Part shown: in pieces, positions 8,545 through 14,267 of the stretch
Position numbering within the stretch: position 1 is the stretch's first letter
Layout: every line of letters starts with the position of its first letter
Origin: Candidatus Thalassarchaeaceae archaeon
GTDB taxonomy: Archaea > Thermoplasmatota > Poseidoniia > Poseidoniales > Thalassarchaeaceae
Assembly: GCA_030747475.1 (NCBI GenBank)
Contig: JASLKO010000189.1
Coordinates: forward strand, 1-14,861
DNA length: 14,861 bases
Direction: 5' to 3'
The notes under the pieces: model-generated
Databases searched by the model: none
The model's input: the letters and a program-made list of their open reading frames with translations, nothing else
Told to the model about the DNA's origin: nothing
Translations under genes and position numbers: made by a program

Positions 8545-9240
8545 TTACTCACTGTCTTCGGTGGGTTCACCAGGAGTCATCTTGTCCCATAGCAATACAC
8601 CGAGTAGGGCACCTGCAATAGGCCCGACCGTGTAGATGATGAGATCGATATTGTTGGTCATGTCACCAAATATCCAAACACCAGCCCAGCGCGCAGGATT
8701 CATTGCAGCACCGGTCAAGGGGCCGCCCATCAAAATGTCAGCCATGACAACCAAACCAATGCCAAATCCGGCAATTCCAGCCGGGGCCCGATTGTCCACA
8801 GCAGTGCCCATGATGACAGTCATCAATAGGAAAGTAAGGACGACTTCAATCAAAATCGCTTGTTCGGTACTGACTAGAGCACCATTTTCACCAGGGAAAT
8901 TTCCAGGTGCGGGTGTGCCTACGCCACCAGCACCAATCGCGTAGAGAATAGCACCGGCAATGATGGCGCCGGCCAATTGGGCGGCAATGTACTGAGCTGC
9001 TAGTTTAGATTCTATCCGCTTGGTTGCCAAGAACCCGAGTGTGATGGCTGGATTGATGTGTGCACCAGAGATGTTCATGGTCGCTGTGACCATGACGGAG
9101 AGAATCATTCCATGGGCAACGGCCACGGTGAGTAAATCAACATCATCGCCTTGCATCCAAATGGCACCTGCACCAATGAACGTTAAGGCGAACGTTGCGA
9201 TTCCTTCAGCATACAATTTGGCTTGCGTATCTTTGCACAT
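8545..9240 (-). CDS. Aquaporin (MIP family) with TIP-like selectivity filter
   Basis: This 231-residue channel has six predicted membrane helices and both signature half-helices: 'GAHINPAITLG' (NPA at 63-65) and 'GAAMNPARWAG' (NPA at 181-183). The helix-1 Glu12 and helix-4 Glu132 of the family are present. Lining it up with E. coli AqpZ, where the first NPA Asn also falls at 63, the aromatic/arginine filter positions read His43, Ile169, Ala178 and Arg184. AqpZ has Phe, His, Thr and Arg there. The His/Ile/small/Arg set resembles plant tonoplast intrinsic proteins, which pass water and, in TIP2, ammonia; permeability here is inference. The start at 9240 is the first Met of the frame; GTGATCAC lies directly upstream in place of a clear ribosome-binding site. 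The gene ends tail-to-tail with icmF, 2 bases apart, so the two transcripts probably overlap. Confidence 0.93.
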   Translation of the reverse strand: MCKDTQAKLYAEGIATFALTFIGAGAIWMQGDDVDLLTVAVAHGMILSVMVTATMNISGAHINPAITLGFLATKRIESKLAAQYIAAQLAGAIIAGAILYAIGAGGVGTPAPGNFPGENGALVSTEQAILIEVVLTFLLMTVIMGTAVDNRAPAGIAGFGIGLVVMADILMGGPLTGAAMNPARWAGVWIFGDMTNNIDLIIYTVGPIAGALLGVLLWDKMTPGEPTEDSE

Positions 9241-9267
9241 GTGATCACTCTGAATCTATGATTCAGA
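9241..9267 (-). promoter_or_regulatory. Two palindromes immediately upstream of the aquaporin start
   Basis: GTGATCAC (9241-9248), an 8-base perfect palindrome, abuts the aquaporin ATG. It is followed at once by TCTGAATC-TAT-GATTCAGA (9249-9267), with eight perfect pairs and a three-base loop. Together they fill the 27 bases where a ribosome-binding site would be expected. They could be operator half-sites for a dimeric regulator, or an RNA fold controlling translation. I see no clear TATA box further upstream in the 93-base gap, and no T-run ending the preceding gene. Confidence 0.45.
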
Positions 9268-9333
9268 CTGGACCCCCCGAAATTCGCCTATGAACAATGC
9301 GGGACAATCAATCGCCGGAAAGGGGTTTAGAAC

Positions 9334-10737
9334 TCAATATCCAGCACTCAAAATCGTCACAAAGGCGAAGAATCCAATGAAGGGGTACAGTATCAAAGAG
9401 GTCGTGGCACCAATGCCAACGGCCTTGCCACCTGTCGCAGCAAACCCGTAAATGATGAGTCCGATGCTAAGAAGTGGTGAAATGCAGCAAAGAATTCCTG
9501 ACATACTGATGAGCGGTTCCATCGAATTATAATTATCTTCAGCCTTGTCCCGTTCGATTGGATCAAATGCATAAATCTCAATTCTGATTTCGTCGCCGTG
9601 ATCTAAACCGTCATCGAAATACATGACTCCCCCGGAATCGTTCCATCCTCCGACTAATTCGCTAACTTCCAATTCAATTCGAACTTCTTCATGCGAGAAT
9701 CCACTGTCAAATTGCATGGTACTCTCACCTTGTTGTGTACCTCCTACAAATGACTCCAAATCGTACTCTAATGTGATTTCAGAACCAAAGTCGTATCCAA
9801 CATCATAGTGGAATATTTGTGCTGTGGAATTCCAGTGACCGACGGGTTGGAGTTCACCATCATAATTCAATCTTGAAATTGATACTACAAACTCATCGCT
9901 TTCTTCCTGGTATTCTGTTTCGCACTCATGCCAATAGTACGACCCATCCTGTGGTGAAGGGAAGGCACACCAATCCAGATTTGATGTCGTTGCATCAAAC
10001 CAAAAATTGGCTTGATATTCAGTCCCATTTTGCCGTGTAAGGTTCATCGATGCATAGTTAACTTGGGTGAAAGTAAGATTTGATTCAAAGATATTGCAAT
10101 CGTACCATTGATTGTGGACCTGAGGGGTTTCGTAGATGCGGCAGTAATCAATGTGATGATTTTCAGATAGAGGATTATCGATTTCGTACAAGGTCCCATT
10201 TTGTCGACTCAGGTTCAGATCATTGATGGAGAAGCGAATAAATTCGAGTTGGTTTTGGGGGTCATCACAAACCCAATGATCATACGACCCACCTTCATAA
10301 TATCCCATGTCAAAATCCCAATCGGCCCAATTCTCAACGATATCACAGTCTTCCAATTCTAGTTCCGCATCCAATGAAAAACCAGCTTCATATGCTGTGC
10401 CATCAGTCCGTTTGAGATTCACATAATACTCTTCTTCGTAACCACTGTCATTGATTTCCAAAATGATAGCCATAAGAATAGGGAGAACCATCAAAAACAT
10501 TGGAATCCCCAAGCCGATGAAGAATTTCTTCCACACGAAGGCTTCCTTTTGAACAGCAATCATTTGCCCATCGGGACCGGTGACAAATTTGACGTTGTTA
10601 TCGCCCATTGGTCCAAGTGTTGACATGCCTCCACCTGACAAAGCGGTCGGGGCACCAGTTAGAATCGGTTGAGGGTTTGGTGACAATGTGGGTGTTCCTG
10701 ACAAGATGATTGGTTCTGGTTTGTATTCATCACTCAT
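9334..10737 (-). CDS. Membrane-anchored surface protein with two families of internal repeats, unknown function
   Basis: I do not recognise the family. The 467-residue protein begins with a cytoplasmic-looking Pro/Gly/Ser/Thr-rich tail (1-65) containing 'ILSGTPT' and 'ILTGAPT'. A membrane helix follows (about 71-95), then a long acidic domain (96-408) and two further membrane helices (about 411-433 and 440-463). The acidic domain holds three repeats beginning 'NLKRTDGT' (107), 'NLSRQNGT' (175) and 'NLTRQNGT' (232), each with a Cys pair (131/157, 199/214, 257/272). Three copies of a roughly 31-residue unit follow (296-389). All eight N-x-S/T sites I find (96, 175, 180, 220, 232, 237, 303, 366) fall in this domain, which supports an outside location. 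The start is secure: AGGAGGTG lies 6 bases before the ATG. It sits between the aquaporin and the NPA-less aquaporin-like gene; a shared role is only a guess. Confidence 0.85.
   Translation of the reverse strand: MSDEYKPEPIILSGTPTLSPNPQPILTGAPTALSGGGMSTLGPMGDNNVKFVTGPDGQMIAVQKEAFVWKKFFIGLGIPMFLMVLPILMAIILEINDSGYEEEYYVNLKRTDGTAYEAGFSLDAELELEDCDIVENWADWDFDMGYYEGGSYDHWVCDDPQNQLEFIRFSINDLNLSRQNGTLYEIDNPLSENHHIDYCRIYETPQVHNQWYDCNIFESNLTFTQVNYASMNLTRQNGTEYQANFWFDATTSNLDWCAFPSPQDGSYYWHECETEYQEESDEFVVSISRLNYDGELQPVGHWNSTAQIFHYDVGYDFGSEITLEYDLESFVGGTQQGESTMQFDSGFSHEEVRIELEVSELVGGWNDSGGVMYFDDGLDHGDEIRIEIYAFDPIERDKAEDNYNSMEPLISMSGILCCISPLLSIGLIIYGFAATGGKAVGIGATTSLILYPFIGFFAFVTILSAGY
9571..9852 (-). repeat. 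Three tandem copies of a ~31-residue coding repeat
   Basis: These bases encode residues 296-389 of the surface protein, three aligned units of 31, 31 and 32 residues. Shared positions are V-G-[GH] near the start, an acidic or polar [YF]-D-x-G in the middle, and a closing alternating strand: 'SEITLEY', 'EEVRIEL', 'DEIRIEI'. The pattern suggests paired beta strands stacked in tandem. Copies 2 and 3 are closest to each other. Confidence 0.65.
9874..10419 (-). repeat. Three tandem copies of a 57-68-residue coding repeat with a Cys pair
   Basis: These bases encode residues 107-288 of the surface protein. Each copy opens with N-L-x-R-x-[DN]-G-T-x-Y and has its first Cys 24-25 residues later. In copies 2 and 3 the second Cys follows 15 residues after the first; in copy 1 it follows after 26. 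A disulfide-closed loop in each unit would suit an extracellular domain. Confidence 0.65.
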
Positions 10738-10792
10738 GGGGGCACCTCCTTTCTCTGGACCGTTGCCCAGTAATTTCCGCTTTACTTGCAGT

Positions 10793-10800
10793 TGTTAAAA
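10793..10800 (-). promoter_or_regulatory. Possible TATA-like box for the surface-protein gene
   Basis: Read on the minus strand this is TTTTAACA, preceded by CTC and a G-rich stretch. A start site about 26 bases downstream would fall near 10771 and leave a leader of about 34 bases that contains the AGGAGGTG ribosome-binding motif (10744-10751). The match to the archaeal TATA consensus is only fair. Confidence 0.3.
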
Positions 10801-10843
10801 GAGAAACCCCTGCAATGGCTAGCAAAAGGTGAATTGTTGAAAC

Positions 10844-10883
10844 AAAAAAAAAGGACGACTCAGGGGCGGAAAACCGCCCCTGA
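10844..10883 (-). terminator. Hairpin plus T9 terminator of the NPA-less aquaporin-like gene
   Basis: A perfect 10-bp GC-rich inverted repeat (arms 10860-10869 and 10874-10883, TCAGGGGCGG and its complement, four-base loop AAAA on the plus strand) lies 39 bases after the stop of the minus-strand gene. On that strand it is followed after 7 bases by nine T's (10852-10844). T-runs terminate archaeal RNA polymerase; the hairpin would also protect the 3' end. This is the clearest terminator in the window. Confidence 0.8.
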
Positions 10884-10922
10884 ATCGCCCGCATGTCATC
10901 AAGTGATCAATCGATGTTTGGT

Positions 10923-11528
10923 TTACTCTTCTTCGAAGATTTGGTCGCCAAGCATCAATGATGCTGCAGCACCAATACCACCAACAATCATTGTGCCAAA
11001 GACAGCAATGAAGTTGTCAGTATCACCAATGTGACCATCTACGATGGTTCCACCGAGGCTGCTAGCCGAAGCTAGAGTTACGCCAGCGACGAGGAGAACA
11101 GCTGCAAACGCACCTGATTCCCATCCGCCACCAAGGCGATCCCATACTGTCATCATCAAGAATCCACCAACTAGAGCAGTAACTGCGCTTGTTGCGGTCA
11201 TTGCATCTGCTGCTTCAAAGACAGTCTCGCCTTGCCAGGCAAGAACTGCTGCACCAACTAGACCACCTAGAATCTGCATGCAAAAGTTCAGTGCACCAGT
11301 CTGCCAGTCCGTTCGTCCAGCTGCCATGTTGCCGATCGTAATGATTGGCAATATTTCAGATCCCTTAAACGTCATCCACATGATTGCAAGAGTAACACCA
11401 GCTGCGCCAGCCATTACTGCACTGTCATGAGGTGCCGCATTTTCTCCTGCGATTGTTCCCCAAACAAGTAGCGTAATTGCTAGGCTTCCGATGGCCTCTG
11501 CGACCATTCCCTTCTCGTTCATTTCCAT
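10923..11528 (-). CDS. Aquaporin-fold membrane protein lacking both NPA motifs
   Basis: This 201-residue hydrophobic protein aligns by eye along its length with the canonical aquaporin at 8545-9240. 'AEAIGSLAITLL' (10-21) matches helix 1 and keeps its Glu. 'GSEILPIITIG' (56-66) matches 'GAHINPAITLG', with NPA changed to LPI at the same spacing from helix 1. 'MQILGGLVGAAV' (84-95) matches the Q-x-x-G-A pattern of helix 3, 'FLMMTV' (123-128) matches helix 4, and 'SLGGTIVDGHIGDTD' (157-171) matches the second half-helix, where NPAR is replaced by GDTD. Helix 6 follows at about 173-193. The filter Arg becomes Asp171, and the filter His becomes Ala40. So the fold looks kept while the pore chemistry is changed; water conduction is doubtful. 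The start has AGGATG 6 bases upstream. The gene has its own TATA-like box and terminator. An unrelated six-helix membrane protein is the alternative. Confidence 0.7.
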   Translation of the reverse strand: MEMNEKGMVAEAIGSLAITLLVWGTIAGENAAPHDSAVMAGAAGVTLAIMWMTFKGSEILPIITIGNMAAGRTDWQTGALNFCMQILGGLVGAAVLAWQGETVFEAADAMTATSAVTALVGGFLMMTVWDRLGGGWESGAFAAVLLVAGVTLASASSLGGTIVDGHIGDTDNFIAVFGTMIVGGIGAAASLMLGDQIFEEE

Positions 11529-11578
11529 TTTTTCATCCTGCTCGCTGCGTGTCGAGCGATTCCGCCTTTTTCGGTCAG

Positions 11579-11587
11579 TATTTAAAG
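11579..11587 (-). promoter_or_regulatory. TATA-like box of the NPA-less aquaporin-like gene
   Basis: On the minus strand this reads CTTTAAATA, a close match to the archaeal TATA box. Its centre is about 55 bases before the ATG at 11528, so a start site about 26 bases downstream would give a leader of roughly 30 bases including AGGATG. It lies just beyond the T9 run that would end the fpg transcript, so the gene is probably transcribed on its own. Confidence 0.6.
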
Positions 11588-11594
11588 AGGCCCC

Positions 11595-11656
11595 AAAAAA
11601 AAAGGTCTTAAACGGTGGTTTTTCGACGATTTATTGTAATCCAGATTCAAAAAAAA
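11595..11656 (-). terminator. Two T-runs ending the nop5-flpA-fpg transcript
   Basis: On the minus strand, T8 (11656-11649) follows the fpg stop by about 40 bases, and T9 (11603-11595) follows about 45 bases later. Runs of this length are sufficient archaeal termination signals without a hairpin. A 9-base inverted repeat (11617-11625 and 11663-11671) brackets the first run. Confidence 0.6.
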
Positions 11657-11695
11657 TATTCCCGAAAAACCGTAAATAGGCCCCCAGTGCAACGT

Positions 11696-12508
11696 TTAAC
11701 GCTGACACCCAGCACAATAGAAGGTTGAACGACCAGATTGTACAACCCTTTTGACCAATTTTTGGCAATTTGGATGGATACACGATTCACCCTCACGGTC
11801 GTAGACCGTAAATTCATGCGGAAAATAACCTAATTGACCATCGATTTGTTTGAATTGACCATCTCGTAGGGTTGAACCACCCGCTTCAATGGCAATCAAG
11901 AGAACGTGCTTAGTCTCTTCACAAATTTCTTGAGCTTTCTTACGCGAGATGTTCTTTGCTAGTTTCTTTGGCGAAACACCAGATCTAAACAGAATTTCAC
12001 TCGCATAGATATTTCCAATTCCCACGACAATCTTCTGATCAAGCAAAGCAGATTTTATTGACACATTTCTTTTTCGAATTGCTTTGTGTAATACATCTCC
12101 ATTCCAATCATCACCAAGAGGTTCTGGGCCAAGGTGTGAGAGCAATTTATGATCCTCATCAGAACCATGAATCAAATCCATGATTCCAAAACGACGTGGA
12201 TCAGTGTAAACCAATCGTTCTCCATCGACAAAATCAATGATGACATGGTCATGCTTCCCCTCAAGTGAACGCCCAAATCTACCGGTCATGCCTAGATGTG
12301 ACAACAGGGTCAAATTATCTTCAAGCCGAATGAGCAGATATTTTGCGCGTCTGTCAATGCCAATGATTTTCCGTCCAGCAATCGAATCAATATCCTCTGG
12401 AAATGGAAAACGCAAATCAGGTCGAGTCACTTCAATGGAAAGAATTTGCTTGCCCACTAGCGATAGCAGGCCACGTCTGACGGTTTCAACCTCAGGTAAT
12501 TCTGGCAT
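11696..12508 (-). CDS. mutM: Formamidopyrimidine-DNA glycosylase (Fpg/MutM)
   Basis: This bifunctional glycosylase/AP-lyase removes 8-oxoguanine and formamidopyrimidines from DNA. The true start is ATG 12508, not an upstream one, because 'MPELPEVETV' must begin the protein: the Pro exposed after Met removal is the catalytic nucleophile, followed by Glu3. Other marks are Lys56 in 'RRAKYLL', the helix-two-turn-helix 'VVGIGNIYASEILF' (161-174), and a C-terminal zinc finger with Cys243, Cys248, Cys265 and Cys268 plus Arg260 in 'GRSTFYC'. At 270 residues it is full length. The finger is C-x4-C-x16-C-x2-C rather than E. coli's C-x2-C, a variant also found in some bacterial MutM. The ATG shares one base with the flpA stop (TAATG), so translation is probably coupled to fibrillarin. 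Fpg is chiefly bacterial, so acquisition by transfer is likely. Confidence 0.95.
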   Translation of the reverse strand: MPELPEVETVRRGLLSLVGKQILSIEVTRPDLRFPFPEDIDSIAGRKIIGIDRRAKYLLIRLEDNLTLLSHLGMTGRFGRSLEGKHDHVIIDFVDGERLVYTDPRRFGIMDLIHGSDEDHKLLSHLGPEPLGDDWNGDVLHKAIRKRNVSIKSALLDQKIVVGIGNIYASEILFRSGVSPKKLAKNISRKKAQEICEETKHVLLIAIEAGGSTLRDGQFKQIDGQLGYFPHEFTVYDREGESCIHPNCQKLVKRVVQSGRSTFYCAGCQR

Positions 12509-13176
12509 TAATTCACCACGTGAAATAGAACATGTTGGTCTTCCCAACCGGTCAAATCAATTCGCTCGATCAAGGTGAAACCAGATTCCAACAAGCGTTT
12601 CTCAGCATACTCAAATGCGTTGCCAGTGTCCCTTTCACTTGCTGATTTTAATGAAAGTAAACCTGTCCCACTCGGTTGTAAAAAACGGTTGCATGCACGG
12701 ATGAAGATGTCCACTTGTCCAGTTTGAGATACATCTTGAAACAGCCAGGGAACTTTTGCTGAAAGGAAAGGGGCAATCGATTCCAATTTCCTGCAATCTG
12801 ACAAAATCGGGTGTATTCCCAAACGCGAATGGGATAGTCGGATGAGATCACGAACACAGCGAGGAGATATATCGACAGCGAAAATAGCACCGGCTAAATG
12901 ATTCTTTGATGCACAAACATGGTCATGCAGATGGCTGATTGTCGTCCCATGTCCAGAACCTAGATACAAGCAATTGGCACCGGGCTCCGGCAATAATCCA
13001 GGCTCTTTCGCTTTCAACAAACCAGCCGCGAGTTTGGAGGTTCGTGGATTCCATTGCCTCCATTCTTTTCGACCTTCACGTTTCAGTCTTTCACCACGCA
13101 AGCTCACGCCCTTCAAAGCGTTGCGTGACCACAAACTTCGACCCTCAATTTTGACCCGCTGTGAAAATGATTGCAT
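12508..13176 (-). CDS. flpA: Fibrillarin-like rRNA/tRNA 2'-O-methyltransferase FlpA
   Basis: This is the methyltransferase of the archaeal box C/D sRNP, which uses SAM to methylate ribose 2'-OH groups at guide-RNA-chosen sites in rRNA and tRNA together with Nop5 and L7Ae. The 222-residue protein shows 'NPRTSKLAA' (43-51), the SAM-binding loop 'YLGSGHGTTISH' (71-82), 'FAVDISPR' (99-106) whose acidic residue should hold the SAM ribose, 'QDVSQ' (147-151), 'LSLKS' with Lys177, and a C-terminal 'DQHVLF' with His215. 'GSGHGTT' is a slight change from the more common 'GAASGTT'. ATG 13176 is chosen over the longer frame because it gives normal family length, follows the nop5 stop by 4 bases and has GGAAGTGA just upstream, within the end of nop5. 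It is the middle gene of the nop5-flpA-fpg operon. Confidence 0.93.
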   Translation of the reverse strand: MQSFSQRVKIEGRSLWSRNALKGVSLRGERLKREGRKEWRQWNPRTSKLAAGLLKAKEPGLLPEPGANCLYLGSGHGTTISHLHDHVCASKNHLAGAIFAVDISPRCVRDLIRLSHSRLGIHPILSDCRKLESIAPFLSAKVPWLFQDVSQTGQVDIFIRACNRFLQPSGTGLLSLKSASERDTGNAFEYAEKRLLESGFTLIERIDLTGWEDQHVLFHVVN

Positions 13177-13180
13177 GAAA

Positions 13181-14173
13181 TCACTTCCGATTTTTTCGGG
13201 CGCGTATTTCCCCCACCTTCTGTTCAATCTCAGAGATTTCTTTGGAAGTCCATTGTTGCCCACCAAAGTGGTCTACGCGAACGGCGATTGCAATCTTGGA
13301 AGAAAGCATTCTCGAAATGGAACCACGCATCCACTTGGGACTTTTACAAATCCAAGGGTGTTGGAAAATATGACCGTGTTTTGGTGGACTGGCCCCATGG
13401 CGAAGGTGCTGAAAGAAGGCTTTCTCCGCACCGAGCACTTGGATGGTACTCGCAGGCAACATGGCCAACCGATTTCGTCCACGGGCTGCTGTACAGAGTT
13501 TCGCAGAGAGAAGTGGGCCAATCAGCAAGGATAGAGATGGGAGGTAGTCTACAGCAAGTTTGGATGTTGCATTTTCCAAGGCATTCAATGTGGACTGAGC
13601 CGAAATGACTGTGCCGGCCAAGGAAACAAGTGCAGACCAATCTCCTGAGGCAATCTCAACATTTGAATCAGCCAACTTTAGACTGTCCCGTAATTCATCT
13701 AAGGAGGAGGACGACTCGATTATGATTGCAATTGAATTTCTGTGATGGTCAATATCTAGACTCGGCAAGAACAACCCAACCCATTCTGCAAGATTTGATT
13801 CGAGTGCATTGTGAGTTGTCCTGACTTCCTCAGTTGCTCGGATGAGATGATCTAAACGAAAATCTGGATTTGATGCGGCATCGGCTACATCCTGTTCCGC
13901 GAAAATAATTGAGGCATCTTGGAGCAAAATTTCTTCCTCAGAGGTCATTTTTGGCCATGATGGAACATCAATGGGTGATTGAATCTGGAAATCTGGAAAT
14001 CGTTCGGAAAGAGCCTGGGCTTCTTTTGTCATCCGCCCATCGACAAGCAATCTAAGCCGCTTGACCAAGGCCGTAGTAGTCCGAACGCCCCCCCATTCTG
14101 ATTCATCCAGAATACGCATATTTTCGTCATAGACTCGAGCGAGACGCCAATCCCAAATCAGTTTCACGGACAT
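13181..14173 (-). CDS. nop5: Nop5 (Nop56/58-like) box C/D sRNP core protein
   Basis: Nop5 is the scaffold that joins fibrillarin, L7Ae and the guide RNA in the box C/D particle. The N-terminal third (about 1-90) should bind FlpA, a helical middle (about 100-200) should form the coiled-coil dimer, and the Nop domain lies at about 205-305. Diagnostic stretches are 'LPASTIQVLGAEKAFF' (239-254), 'GASPPKHGHIFQHP' (260-273) and 'RGSISRMLSSKIAIAVRVD' (283-301), matching the RNA-binding Nop signature. A short basic tail ends 'RARKNRK'. ATG 14173 (MSVKLIW) is chosen because a longer frame would run into the divergent tfs gene; AAGGAG lies about 12 bases upstream. At 330 residues it is somewhat shorter than many archaeal homologues of about 370-420, with the difference seemingly in the N-terminal part and the C-terminal tail. 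First gene of the nop5-flpA-fpg operon. Confidence 0.93.
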   Translation of the reverse strand: MSVKLIWDWRLARVYDENMRILDESEWGGVRTTTALVKRLRLLVDGRMTKEAQALSERFPDFQIQSPIDVPSWPKMTSEEEILLQDASIIFAEQDVADAASNPDFRLDHLIRATEEVRTTHNALESNLAEWVGLFLPSLDIDHHRNSIAIIIESSSSLDELRDSLKLADSNVEIASGDWSALVSLAGTVISAQSTLNALENATSKLAVDYLPSLSLLIGPLLSAKLCTAARGRNRLAMLPASTIQVLGAEKAFFQHLRHGASPPKHGHIFQHPWICKSPKWMRGSISRMLSSKIAIAVRVDHFGGQQWTSKEISEIEQKVGEIRARKNRK

Positions 14174-14267
14174 CGTAGGTGGCACTCCTTCAAAGTCCGT
14201 GCGGAACCGCAAATTGGCAAGATAACGAAACGTAGTATTCAAGAGGGAATATCCTGCCGTGTGTCCC
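14174..14267. promoter_or_regulatory. Divergent promoter region between nop5 and tfs
   Basis: This 94-base gap must hold start signals for both directions. On the minus strand TTGAATAC (about 14233-14240) could be a TATA-like box for nop5, leaving a leader of about 35 bases with AAGGAG. For tfs no good box is visible; GAGGGA (14243-14248) is too far from ATG 14268 to be a normal ribosome-binding site, so a leaderless or nearly leaderless message is possible. Confidence 0.35.

Noticed and set aside
11044..11430. 128-residue plus-strand frame opposite the NPA-less aquaporin-like gene
   Set aside because: The opposite strand has a promoter, ribosome-binding site, terminator and a membrane-protein pattern that aligns with MIP proteins. 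The Pro/Ala/Thr-rich plus-strand product is a shadow.
12509..12547. 13-residue N-terminal extension of Fpg
   Set aside because: Fpg needs Pro right after the initiator Met as its nucleophile, so translation must begin at ATG 12508.
13177..13266. 30-residue N-terminal extension of FlpA
   Set aside because: It would overlap the end of nop5, while ATG 13176 has a ribosome-binding motif and gives normal family length.
12974..13608. Plus-strand frames of 186 and 145 residues across flpA and nop5
   Set aside because: They overlap two certain archaeal genes on the other strand and carry no known motif.
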